Assembly: GCA_003635185.1 (NCBI GenBank)
Contig: PYJA01000107.1
Location: 1-59,367 of the forward strand
Length of the DNA: 59,367 bases
From: Candidatus Poribacteria bacterium
GTDB taxonomy: Bacteria; Poribacteria; WGA-4E; WGA-3G
Reading direction: 5' to 3'
Shown: in pieces, positions 7,937-16,743 of the stretch
Position numbering within the stretch: position 1 is the first letter of the stretch
How the letters are laid out: each line of letters opens with the position of its first letter
The notes under the pieces: model-generated
Seen by the model: the letters and a program-made list of their open reading frames with translations, nothing else
Databases searched by the model: none
Told to the model about the DNA's origin: nothing
Position numbers and translations under genes: made by a program

Positions 7937-10555
7937 TTAAAAACCGGGTCCGATTGTAAAATAGAACCTACCTTGCGGTTCTCGATTTTGACGATCAAAC
8001 CCATATCCCCAACCGAAACGTGCTAACATCCCTAACATCTGTAGGCGTGCCTCAACGCCAGCACCGCGTTTCAAATTAATTTGATTAAAAACATTCGGGG
8101 TGCTTTCATCCCACACCTGTCCGAAATCAAAGAAGACCGCGGTTGTGAGTTGTGGAGAAACAGGAATACGATATTCCAAATTCGTGAAAAATACTTTGTT
8201 TCCACCCAAAAAATTGAATTGTCCTGATTCATCAGGATCAGGATAAATTTCCCAATCCTCATAACCTCGGATTGTATCCACGCCACCAAGATAAAACCGT
8301 TCGTAGAAGAGCTCTCTCCTATCACTACTCTTGCTTTGCATGTAACCAGCACGTGCATGAATAGCAAAAACGTGGTTCCACCAAGGATTAAAAAACCAGC
8401 TGGTGTCGGCAGTGTACTTTTGGAACTCGTTATCAGCCCCTAAAAATCCACCAGAGTATTCATAGGAGATGCTGCTTGAACTCCCGCCCATCGGGTCGTA
8501 AAGGGATGTACGGTAATCTCGTGTATCGCGTCCGACAGCAAAAAGAAGACTTCTTGTTGAACGATTAGAATATTCCGTAGCTGTCCTTTTATTAAGGGTA
8601 TTGCTCCGAAGTCGTTCCTTAATAGACTCTTTATCTTTATCTGTGAAGCTTGCCTCATCTACCAGCGTAAACGCCCCTTTTTCGTCAACTACTTCAACCC
8701 CATCTTCTACCCGGACAACATCATTTAACGGTTTATCTACTAACGAAGTAAGCCAGTCTTGTCGAGTTACGTTATTGACGCTGTCGTTGCGGAACCGGAC
8801 TGAAAGGTCGATATCAAAAGCAATCGGTCGTCCAACTGATACTGATGCGCCTCTTGTGTCCCAAACATATCGGTCAGCGAAATAACCTTGATTTAGGGCG
8901 GCACCGACTGTGCTGTAGTATCGGCGAAAACGGCGATTGTTGTAAAGACTGCCATTAAGTCGTGTCGGTGTGCCGAATATCCACGGTGTTCCAAAACGGA
9001 ATTCTGCTGTATGGTGGTCGCGTGTACCTAACTCACCTTTTAAGTGTACACGATAGGCCCTTCCAAATAGGTTGTGCTGTCCAATTTCTGCAGTGCCAAA
9101 TATACCACCTTCGCTACCGTACCCGCCGCCGACACTGAGTGTTCCGGTTGTAGGTGATTCTGCGATGTTTACGACAAGATTCTTTCGGCTATCGTTTTCG
9201 GTATCACTGGGAACGAAATCAACGGCGCGAATAAATGGTCCCATCTGGAAGAGGCGTTGCCGTGCTTTACGGAGAACTTTGACATCAAGCAATTCGTCTG
9301 ATTTGATATTCAACCAATCCAGTTCGCGCCTAATTATTTTCTCCTTCGTTTTTGCCAACCCTCTGATTGGTACATCGTCAATAATTATAACATCACCTTG
9401 GTTAACTTTCAAGGTGATGTTGACGAGAGCATTTGCTTCATCAAAGAACGGCACAGGATTTACTTCAGCAAGTAGAAAACCTTTGTCGTAGTATGTTTGC
9501 TGCAACTTCACGATTGATTCATCAAAAGTAGCGCGGTTGAAAATTTCACCTTCAGCGGGGTCTAACATGTCTCGGATTTTTTGTTCCGAAAAAACAACCT
9601 TCTCTCCTGTTTCCAGCTGAATGGTATATGTGCCAACAACAAATTTAGCCCCTTCATCAACTTCAATATCAAGCATCAACCCTGTTTTATCTTCAGTGAA
9701 ACGTTTGGTGTGTCCTAATATCTTAACTTGTGCAAATCCAAGGTCTTGATAATAATTGCGGAGATTAAAACCTATATCTTCTTCTTCAAACAGGATTTCA
9801 TCAAAATGTTTGCCAACACGCGTTTTCATCTTTTTACGTAGTTTTTTGGCATCAATTTGATCATTTCCGATAAAGTTAATTTCAGTGATTCTTATGCGCG
9901 GTCCTTCATCTATCTCAAAAGTTATTTGATTGGTGTTTTTTTCTTCATTCCTATCATCATGGACCTGTATGCTTACAAGATAGTAACCTTTTTCGTGATA
10001 TAGCTTTCGGATTGCGCGCTCGCTTTCCCAGCGAAGTCGATCGCTGAAAATTTCTGAACGCCGCAAAGTGACCTTACTCATGAGTTTTCCAATATCCAAT
10101 TCACTGTTTCCTATAATGTTGATGCTTTCTACTTTTGGGCTTTCATTCAGTAAAAAGGTAACCTCAAAACCACCATTTTCACTTTTTTGGACATCTACAG
10201 CTATATCGGAGAAAAAACCTGTATCCTTGTAAAGACTTTCAATGTCTTTTGTGAGCAGTTCATCTGATATTTCTTGGCCGACTTGTGTTTGAATGAGAGT
10301 TTGCAGCATCTCCTTGTGAAGTGATTGCACACCTTTGAACTCAATTTTTTTAACCATAAACGTCTCGTCGACTGTTGATGTTTCTTGCTCTGCTCCTGTG
10401 GATTCCACCGGTTGCGTTTCTTCAGCGGGGTGGGGGCCGAAGGTTGTATCTGTAGACTGACCAGCCCAAACATTGAAGCTCAATATAAAAGATAGGATTG
10501 AAACACCGACTAAACTGAAGGTTATAGCCAGTGCAGAATTTTTTATGCCGTTCAT
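7937..10555 (-). CDS. bamA: outer membrane protein assembly factor BamA
   Basis: Omp85-family insertase that folds beta-barrel proteins into the outer membrane. A signal peptide (about 1-32, ending near VWAG) is followed by an acidic linker, five POTRA domains (about 67-440; starts such as VKKIEFKGVQSLH and ITEINFIGNDQID) and a 16-strand barrel (about 450-872). The barrel contains an RGYE motif (TIRGYEDW) of Omp85 loop 6 and ends in a C-terminal Phe. Length 872 is slightly above the usual ~800. AAGGAGG precedes the ATG. Confidence 0.97.
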   Translation of the reverse strand: MNGIKNSALAITFSLVGVSILSFILSFNVWAGQSTDTTFGPHPAEETQPVESTGAEQETSTVDETFMVKKIEFKGVQSLHKEMLQTLIQTQVGQEISDELLTKDIESLYKDTGFFSDIAVDVQKSENGGFEVTFLLNESPKVESINIIGNSELDIGKLMSKVTLRRSEIFSDRLRWESERAIRKLYHEKGYYLVSIQVHDDRNEEKNTNQITFEIDEGPRIRITEINFIGNDQIDAKKLRKKMKTRVGKHFDEILFEEEDIGFNLRNYYQDLGFAQVKILGHTKRFTEDKTGLMLDIEVDEGAKFVVGTYTIQLETGEKVVFSEQKIRDMLDPAEGEIFNRATFDESIVKLQQTYYDKGFLLAEVNPVPFFDEANALVNITLKVNQGDVIIIDDVPIRGLAKTKEKIIRRELDWLNIKSDELLDVKVLRKARQRLFQMGPFIRAVDFVPSDTENDSRKNLVVNIAESPTTGTLSVGGGYGSEGGIFGTAEIGQHNLFGRAYRVHLKGELGTRDHHTAEFRFGTPWIFGTPTRLNGSLYNNRRFRRYYSTVGAALNQGYFADRYVWDTRGASVSVGRPIAFDIDLSVRFRNDSVNNVTRQDWLTSLVDKPLNDVVRVEDGVEVVDEKGAFTLVDEASFTDKDKESIKERLRSNTLNKRTATEYSNRSTRSLLFAVGRDTRDYRTSLYDPMGGSSSSISYEYSGGFLGADNEFQKYTADTSWFFNPWWNHVFAIHARAGYMQSKSSDRRELFYERFYLGGVDTIRGYEDWEIYPDPDESGQFNFLGGNKVFFTNLEYRIPVSPQLTTAVFFDFGQVWDESTPNVFNQINLKRGAGVEARLQMLGMLARFGWGYGFDRQNREPQGRFYFTIGPGF

Positions 10556-10618
10556 GGTTTGATTCCTCCTTAATCATTGTGTATGTGAGGTGTATTATGC
10601 GTTAATGTATTAGTGATC

Positions 10619-11500
10619 TCAAGCGTTCTTTGTGTAAATAGGGGTGCCAAAATTGTTTGCCAGATGTTGAAAAGCTGCGATTAGTTTTTGCGTAACTTTT
10701 CCCGGTTTTCCATCTCCAATAACCCGTTGGTCAAGTTTAACAACGGGTATCACTTCTGCTGCAGTACCTGTTAGGAAACATTCATCTGCGATATAAAGGT
10801 CATGTCGGGTAAAAACACGTTCTTGGACTTGGAATCCAGCCTCGTGTGCAAGCTCTATTACACTATTCCGTGTAACGCCTTCCAAAATACCGATATGAGA
10901 CGGTGGCGTAACGATTATTTCTTCTTTAACCCAGAATATGTTATCCCCCGTACATTCTGCAACATATCCATCGTTATTGAGCATCAATGCTTCCACAGCT
11001 CCTGATTGTTTCGCCTCAATTTTGGCAAGAATATTATTTAGGTAATTGAGTGATTTGATGCGTGGGTTGATTGCCTCTGGATAATTCCGCCGCACCGAAA
11101 CGGTAACGATTTCTAACCCGTTATCATAAAAATTTTGTGGGTACAATGTAATTCTGTCTGCAATAATAATTACTGATGGTTGCGAGCATTTATCCGGGTC
11201 GAGTCCTAAATCGCCTATGCCGCGTGTTACCACCAATCGGATATATCCCTCACGGAGTTGATTTCGCCGGAGCGTTTCCAGCACGTTTTGCTTCATCTCA
11301 TCAATCGGAATCGGGATGTGTAACATAAGCGACTTAGCAGAATCGTAAAGCCTTTCTAAGTGTTCATCCAGTTTAAAAACAAACCCGTTATAGCAACGGA
11401 TGCCTTCAAAAACCCCATCACCATAGAGCAATCCATGGTCGAACACGGAAATTTTTGCCTCCTCACGCGGTAAAAATTTTCCGTTGATATAAATCAACAT
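10619..11500 (-). CDS. ilvE: branched-chain amino acid aminotransferase (class IV)
   Basis: PLP-dependent transaminase that makes or breaks down Leu, Ile and Val using 2-oxoglutarate/glutamate. Class IV features are GDGVFEGIRCYNG (about 27-39), LDEHLERL, the PLP-lysine segment SLNYLNNILAKIEA, and ECTGDNIFWVK followed by LEGVTRNSVIEL. Length 293 fits IlvE but also D-amino-acid aminotransferase; the EGIRCY and LNN-LAK motifs favour IlvE. SD AGAAGGAA lies upstream of the ATG. It is placed between lolD and bamA and is not an envelope gene, so it is probably simply co-transcribed. Confidence 0.88.
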   Translation of the reverse strand: MLIYINGKFLPREEAKISVFDHGLLYGDGVFEGIRCYNGFVFKLDEHLERLYDSAKSLMLHIPIPIDEMKQNVLETLRRNQLREGYIRLVVTRGIGDLGLDPDKCSQPSVIIIADRITLYPQNFYDNGLEIVTVSVRRNYPEAINPRIKSLNYLNNILAKIEAKQSGAVEALMLNNDGYVAECTGDNIFWVKEEIIVTPPSHIGILEGVTRNSVIELAHEAGFQVQERVFTRHDLYIADECFLTGTAAEVIPVVKLDQRVIGDGKPGKVTQKLIAAFQHLANNFGTPIYTKNA

Positions 11501-11539
11501 GACCTATTCCTTCTTATGTACAAATGTGTTACTTTGTTG

Positions 11540-12247
11540 TTAATCAGCAATTTTTCCATCTATAAGATGGACTGTTCGGTTAGCGCGCTCAGACAACCGC
11601 GAATCGTGTGTCACAATAATAAATGTTTGTTTCAAACGTTCATTTATATCTTGTAAAACATCAAGTACTGCTCCGCTTGTTTTGTCGTCAATGTTGCCTG
11701 TAGGTTCATCTGCCAGGACAACTTTCGGTTGATTGATTAAGGCTCTGGCAATCGCTACGCGTTGGCGTTCTCCGCCAGAAAGTTGGCTCGGAAAATGTCC
11801 AAGACGCTCAGAGAGTCCGACACTCTCAAGTAGGACTTCTGCTTTTTCGTAAGCGTCATTACTGTTGTAACGATTTCCATCTTTGTCCACGGCATTTCTG
11901 CTATTTCTAATTAATCCACTCATCGCAACGTTTTCTAACGCGGTAAATTCTGGCAATAATTGGTGAAACTGAAATACAAAACCGATGGCATCATTCCGAA
12001 ATCGAGTGAGTTCACGTTCAGAAAAAGTCGTGATGTCTTCGTCTTCGTAAAAAATGTTCCCGTCTGTCGGACGGTCCAGGGTGCCAATAATATGTAATAA
12101 AGTGCTTTTTCCAACACCTGATGCTCCCATTATCGCAAGGACCTCTGCTTGATGAACATTAAGGTTTATGCCTTTAAGCACTTTTAGTTCTGTGTCACCA
12201 TCATAAAAGGATTTGTGTAAATTGTCAATTCTTATTAATGTTTCCAT
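11540..12247 (-). CDS. lolD: lipoprotein-releasing ABC transporter ATPase LolD
   Basis: Cytoplasmic ATPase of the LolCDE complex, which extracts lipoproteins from the inner membrane and passes them to LolA. It has Walker A GASGVGKST (about 41-49), Q-loop FQFHQLLPEFTALENV, signature LSGGERQRVAIARAL, Walker B VVLADEPTG and the H-loop VTHD. Residues 100-127 carry a short insert (SRNAVDKDGNRYNSND) in the helical domain. No clear SD. The permease gene lolC is upstream, separated by two unrelated genes. Confidence 0.92.
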   Translation of the reverse strand: METLIRIDNLHKSFYDGDTELKVLKGINLNVHQAEVLAIMGASGVGKSTLLHIIGTLDRPTDGNIFYEDEDITTFSERELTRFRNDAIGFVFQFHQLLPEFTALENVAMSGLIRNSRNAVDKDGNRYNSNDAYEKAEVLLESVGLSERLGHFPSQLSGGERQRVAIARALINQPKVVLADEPTGNIDDKTSGAVLDVLQDINERLKQTFIIVTHDSRLSERANRTVHLIDGKIAD

Positions 12248-12321
12248 TGGATCATTTATAGTAAACTTTTAATAATTTGAGCGATTACGTCTTCAAGATA
12301 GTGAACTTTTATAAGAACTTC

Positions 12322-13371
12322 CTATTCAATAAGTGAAACTTTTTCAAGAACTTCCTCTATTCGAGAAGTACGAACTAATCCCCCATTAAGATTGTTGTCA
12401 TCCATCAGTTTTCTTAATGGCACTTCATAATAACCGTTCAAATTTGGGGATATTACGACCTCATTGATTAATGTTTCTAAGTTTATTTTTACACGTAATA
12501 CATTATCTATAACCCTGAATGTATCAGGATCTTTATATCTATTGATGTATGCGACACTATCTCCAATATGTTCTATTCGATGGCTATAAAATGGGATGTT
12601 CGATGTGTATACCCGATCTAAGAATTTATCACAGATAGATTCAAATGAAATGACCACTCTAACTTCATGTTCGTCAGCATATATATTTCTTTTGTGCATA
12701 ATAGGTGCGTAAAATAATTTGAGAACGTTGTCAGGAATTGTAAAGTTTATTTCCCAAAACCTTTCATAACCATCAATATGATCGTTTTCATAGTCTATAT
12801 ATTTCACCCTACCTATATGGAAATTATATTTATAAGAGTCCAAATCTGTATGGAGATTAGCCCCAGCATATCCCAGTCTCTTATAAATATTGTCTTCAGG
12901 AAAACTATTGATGAGATCGCCTACAGTAGTTTGAATGGCTATTGATGTAGAGAGTTTGTCGCCATATTCTGCCCACATAGAATGACTTTCATTATCACTC
13001 AGAAACCATCCGTTGCAAAACATTAGGTGGTTTGAAAATGTTGTTAGTAACGTATCAAATGAATGATGCTGGGCTAAGCTTTCTTTTTTTTCATGTCCTT
13101 CTGAAAGCTTTTCTATATCATTTTTGGTAGATTCGAAATATTTATCTTGCTTTATTGGTGTGTTTTGCTCATCTAATAAGTTTGTTTTATAAACTGCTTT
13201 TAACGACTCCACTGATAGTGCTCCTTCATATATGTCCTTAAATACATGAATATTCGGGAAGTGTAACGATTGGTGATACAGCATTGACATAAATTTATCT
13301 ATATGCATATATCTCCATAAAGGTTCTGTTAGGCATGGAGTTTCAAAGTAAGGACTTTCTTTATAAGGCAT
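12322..13371 (-). CDS. DUF2971-like protein
   Basis: A 349-residue protein with an N-terminal pattern typical of DUF2971: LWRYMHIDKFMSMLYHQSLHF, DIYEGALS, and later MWAEYGDK. Its biochemical role is unknown; members are common in accessory and defence-type neighbourhoods. The gene is clearly more AT-rich than its neighbours and separates lolC from lolD, so it is probably acquired. The ATG at 13371 has no SD; AT-rich -10-like boxes lie close upstream, so a leaderless transcript is possible. Confidence 0.7.
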   Translation of the reverse strand: MPYKESPYFETPCLTEPLWRYMHIDKFMSMLYHQSLHFPNIHVFKDIYEGALSVESLKAVYKTNLLDEQNTPIKQDKYFESTKNDIEKLSEGHEKKESLAQHHSFDTLLTTFSNHLMFCNGWFLSDNESHSMWAEYGDKLSTSIAIQTTVGDLINSFPEDNIYKRLGYAGANLHTDLDSYKYNFHIGRVKYIDYENDHIDGYERFWEINFTIPDNVLKLFYAPIMHKRNIYADEHEVRVVISFESICDKFLDRVYTSNIPFYSHRIEHIGDSVAYINRYKDPDTFRVIDNVLRVKINLETLINEVVISPNLNGYYEVPLRKLMDDNNLNGGLVRTSRIEEVLEKVSLIE

Positions 13372-13510
13372 TTTTTACACTATATTTTAACTTTGCGTAT
13401 AATGTATGAACATGTGATTTTATAATTTTAAGTGTACGCATTGATTTATCCATTCTTTATTGTTTGGTTCGTATTATGGTACTTATTTCACCTCCCCATT
13501 TATGCATCCC

Positions 13511-13855
13511 TTATCGTCTGAATTGATCGTTGAGTGGTGGTTTAAAATGTTCAATCAAACGTTGTTCAATACTATGCCGCGACTCAACAGGGTGAGGCAC
13601 ATAAACAGATACATAGTTCATACCATGATGGAGAGCATCATCCCATTTATTATGACTTGGTCCCAATCTATCTCTAAGACCATCTGTTTGCCCAATGTAT
13701 AAAAATTGGTGATTGTTTCCACCTCGTGCATTAGGTGTGCCTTTTGAAAAGATGTAGACCCCTGGCGCATTGTATTCTGGTCCTTTCAAATCGTAAACAA
13801 CAAATTGGTATGTATTGGAACCGTCACTGACGTTCATTGGTCCTATCCTTGACAT
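13511..13855 (-). CDS. small GIY-YIG-like protein
   Basis: A 114-residue stand-alone protein with a variant GIY-YIG core: GVYIF (32-36) in place of GIY, FLYIGQTDGLRDRL (about 50-63) containing YIG and the catalytic Arg, a His further on, and a terminal EQRLIEHFKPPLND with the metal-binding Glu and conserved Pro-Asn. Such small proteins cleave DNA or are inactive relatives; substrate unknown. AAGGAG lies upstream of the ATG. It lies inside the lolC-lolD operon next to the DUF2971 gene. Confidence 0.72.
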   Translation of the reverse strand: MSRIGPMNVSDGSNTYQFVVYDLKGPEYNAPGVYIFSKGTPNARGGNNHQFLYIGQTDGLRDRLGPSHNKWDDALHHGMNYVSVYVPHPVESRHSIEQRLIEHFKPPLNDQFRR

Positions 13856-13941
13856 TTTAGTCTCCTTTATAATTTAATAGCAGGCAAATCACCATAACTA
13901 ACACACATTTCATGTCTGTATAGGTGTTGGATTGGTGGTTT

Positions 13942-15567
13942 TTATTCATACTGCAACGCCTCAATCGGTTTCAAATTTGATGCTTGCCACGCCGGATATA
14001 TTGTCGCAAGCCAACAGATAGCGAATGAAAGCATATTAATAAAACATACAAAGAACCAATTTACTTTTATCGGTAGTTGATTCATTTGATAAATTGCACT
14101 CAAGCCCAATTCTTCCAAAGAAATAGGTTTGATATAACAGAAAAATATAAAACCAATTGCCAAAAGTCCGAGTGCCAAAAACGTCGGTTTCCATATCGAC
14201 GATAACTTCTGCCATGATTTTATCAACACAACAATCCAGAAAATTAACAACGCGATTACTCCTAAGATTATCAAAACGGTTCTCATCGTTGATGATAGAA
14301 CCAAAAGCGGTGTTATAAACGTATTTATGCTGAATATTATTGCAAAGATGATAAACACAACACTAACAGTATCAATACGCCGGTACGCAATTCCGATCAC
14401 AGAGCAACTTAATATCCCAATACAAGCATTCGCAATCCAAGGGGAAGGCCGCATTACATTGGTACTCAGAAGCCAACATATATAAAGCCCTAATGCAGTT
14501 CCCGCCAATGTTCCCAACATGCCAATGATACTACCCTTAATCATGAAGATGCCCATAACTTGTCTTCGTGACGCGCCGAGTGTACGCAGCATTCCAACGT
14601 CTCGTGTTTTTTCCATGACCGTCATTATTAATGTACTTGCGATATTAAAGGCGGCGACCAAAATTATGAGTGCTTCAATGATAACTGTTGCAATTTTTTC
14701 CAATTTCAATGCTTGAAATAATGCTGCATGCGTTTCCAACCAGGTTGTTGTCGTTGGTGCCTCAAGGATCGCAAATTCTGTAGCTGCTATTATCTGTTCA
14801 CCCATTTCTGGCGCAAGTTCGGCATCCTCAAGACGAATTAGGATAAAATTAATTTGACCGTCTACCTGATACAGTTTCTGGGCTGTTTCTAAATCTATAA
14901 AAGCCGTTTGGTTGTCGTAAACAGCTAATTCTGATTCGTAAAACCCAATTACGACAAAATTCCTGATGAGCGGAATAAATGCGCCGGGATTGAATGTATC
15001 CTCTGTCATATTTACCACAAGCCTTAAAACATCCCCATCGGCGACTTTGAGACGTTGTGCTAATCGTGATCCAAGAACAATTCCCCCCGTAATCGTTATA
15101 TCATCATTTAAAAATCTTGCTTCCTTTATCAAATCATCATTTTGAAAATCGTAGGAGCCATTCACAAACTTTGTGAAACTTGTAACTTTATCTTCAAGTT
15201 CAGGTTCAATTCCTTTGATCAAAATTACGTCTTCGATCTGTTTGCTACCTTCTCGAAAAACAGCAAGTTGTGAGTAAACAATAGGCGATGCGGCGACTAC
15301 GCCTTCAACTTTTTCAATTGCTTCAATTTTATTTTCATAATTACTATAAAACCCGTTATCTATCAACTTCAGAATCACGTGTGCTTCATTCGCAAGAAAT
15401 CGCTCTTTGAGTCCATGTTCTACACCGTCTAAAACAGCAATTACTAAAATGACAGTTGCAACACCGAGACCGACTCCTGCAATAGAGATAATACTGATTA
15501 TAGAGATAAACGACTGTTTTCTGCGTGAAAGCAGGTACCGCGAGGCTACGAACCATTCAAATTTCAT
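13942..15567 (-). CDS. lolC: LolC/LolE-type ABC transporter permease, enlarged
   Basis: Inner-membrane permease of lipoprotein release. The start (FEWFVASRYLLSRRKQSFIS) and first membrane helix (about 22-45), the large periplasmic domain (about 50-280), the helix starting at about 290 and the LGASRRQVMGIFMIKG coupling segment are typical, as is the end NLKPIEALQYE. At 541 residues it is about 130 longer than usual: four extra hydrophobic segments lie between the third family helix (LGTLAGTALGLYICWLL) and the last one. No strong SD. The cognate ATPase lolD is two genes downstream. Confidence 0.87.
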   Translation of the reverse strand: MKFEWFVASRYLLSRRKQSFISIISIISIAGVGLGVATVILVIAVLDGVEHGLKERFLANEAHVILKLIDNGFYSNYENKIEAIEKVEGVVAASPIVYSQLAVFREGSKQIEDVILIKGIEPELEDKVTSFTKFVNGSYDFQNDDLIKEARFLNDDITITGGIVLGSRLAQRLKVADGDVLRLVVNMTEDTFNPGAFIPLIRNFVVIGFYESELAVYDNQTAFIDLETAQKLYQVDGQINFILIRLEDAELAPEMGEQIIAATEFAILEAPTTTTWLETHAALFQALKLEKIATVIIEALIILVAAFNIASTLIMTVMEKTRDVGMLRTLGASRRQVMGIFMIKGSIIGMLGTLAGTALGLYICWLLSTNVMRPSPWIANACIGILSCSVIGIAYRRIDTVSVVFIIFAIIFSINTFITPLLVLSSTMRTVLIILGVIALLIFWIVVLIKSWQKLSSIWKPTFLALGLLAIGFIFFCYIKPISLEELGLSAIYQMNQLPIKVNWFFVCFINMLSFAICWLATIYPAWQASNLKPIEALQYE

Positions 15568-15630
15568 ATTTTTAAGTGCTATTTAGAACAAGTTATTAAG
15601 GCATCTGTAGCCTACTAAAGCAGTTGTGTT

Positions 15631-16194
15631 TTAACCTGAATTATGTGTTTCATTTTGGACGCTGTATTTCACTAAATCTTCAAGCACGCCCCACTTTTCT
15701 ACTGCTTTCGGGAAGGACTCTTCAAATTGCATCCCGATTTTCTGCAATACACGTCCCGATGCAGAATTTCTTTTAAGATAGAAAGCATGAATGCTCGTTA
15801 GTTCTAAAACGTCAAAAGCATAGTTTACGATTACTTTCGCCGCTTCCGTACAATATCCACTATTCCAATACGGTTTACCGACCCAATAACCGAGTTCTCC
15901 AATTTTATCAGTAGAATCAATGCGTATATCAATTGCACCAATCAAAATAGTACTATCTAATTTTGGAGTGTCTTTAAGCGTTATCGCCAGATTGACGCCT
16001 GTTCCCTTGTCAAAACCTTGTTGATGAGTACTAATCCACTCCTCTGCCATACCATCTTCATAGGGATGTGGTATTGCACATGTAGTTGATGCCACATCGC
16101 GATCGCCAGCGAAGCGTTGCACCTCTGGGGCATCTTCAAGTGAAAAAGGACGGAGGACCAATCTTTCTGTGTGTAGTGTTGGCGCGGTTATCAT
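15631..16194 (-). CDS. GNAT family N-acetyltransferase (RimJ/RimL-like)
   Basis: A 187-residue acetyl-CoA transferase with the RimJ/RimL opening TERLVLRPFSLEDA, the core IGAIDIRI, the GELGYWVGKPYWNSGYCTEAA motif containing the pyrophosphate-binding turn, and NSASGRVLQKIGMQFEE. The substrate (an N-terminal amine or small molecule) cannot be told. Its ATG overlaps the stop of the preceding GNAT gene by four bases. The two proteins are clearly paralogous along their length, so this is a local duplication. Confidence 0.88.
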   Translation of the reverse strand: MITAPTLHTERLVLRPFSLEDAPEVQRFAGDRDVASTTCAIPHPYEDGMAEEWISTHQQGFDKGTGVNLAITLKDTPKLDSTILIGAIDIRIDSTDKIGELGYWVGKPYWNSGYCTEAAKVIVNYAFDVLELTSIHAFYLKRNSASGRVLQKIGMQFEESFPKAVEKWGVLEDLVKYSVQNETHNSG

Positions 16195-16742
16195 CTTTCT
16201 TCAAACTCACTCTTTTCAATAATATATACTATCGTATCCTCAGAAGAATCATCTTCTGGGTCTTTGGGATAAAAATCACTGTAGTGCATTCCTATTTTTT
16301 GCATTACTCTGCCAGAGGCGGGATTTCGTTTGAAGTGCTCGGCGAAAATCAATTCAATGTCATATTCACGAAATCCGTAAGCGACAACAACTTTTGCCGC
16401 CTCAGTACAATACCCACAGTTCCAATACGATTTCCCTATCCAATATTCCAGTGATGCATCTTTGTAAGGAAGATGAGTCCGGAATTTCAACCCAACTGCA
16501 CCAATCAAAGTTCTATCTGTTCTAAACGTAATGGCAAAATATAGACCTTCTCCCTTTTCATATAATTGGTTATACCACTGAATCAACTCTTCTGCCATCC
16601 CATCTTTGTATGGATGTTCAATTTCATAAGTTGTTGATGCCATATCAGGATCATCTGTCAGTCGTTTCACATCCGCAGCGTCTTCAAGTGTAAAAGGACG
16701 CAATATAAGTCTTTCTGTGTACAATGTTGGAGCGGCTTTCAT
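16191..16742 (-). CDS. GNAT family N-acetyltransferase, tandem paralogue
   Basis: Same architecture as its neighbour: TERLILRPFTLEDAADVKRL, LEYWIGKSYWNCGYCTEAAKVVV, NPASGRVMQKIGMHYSDF. The ATG at 16742 is chosen because the protein then begins like its paralogue (MKAAPTLYTERL versus MITAPTLHTERL) and starts right after the lysS stop. A longer in-frame start would overlap lysS. The two GNATs separate lysS from lolC, which are often adjacent in Gram-negatives. Confidence 0.87.
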   Translation of the reverse strand: MKAAPTLYTERLILRPFTLEDAADVKRLTDDPDMASTTYEIEHPYKDGMAEELIQWYNQLYEKGEGLYFAITFRTDRTLIGAVGLKFRTHLPYKDASLEYWIGKSYWNCGYCTEAAKVVVAYGFREYDIELIFAEHFKRNPASGRVMQKIGMHYSDFYPKDPEDDSSEDTIVYIIEKSEFEER

Positions 16743-16743
16743 T

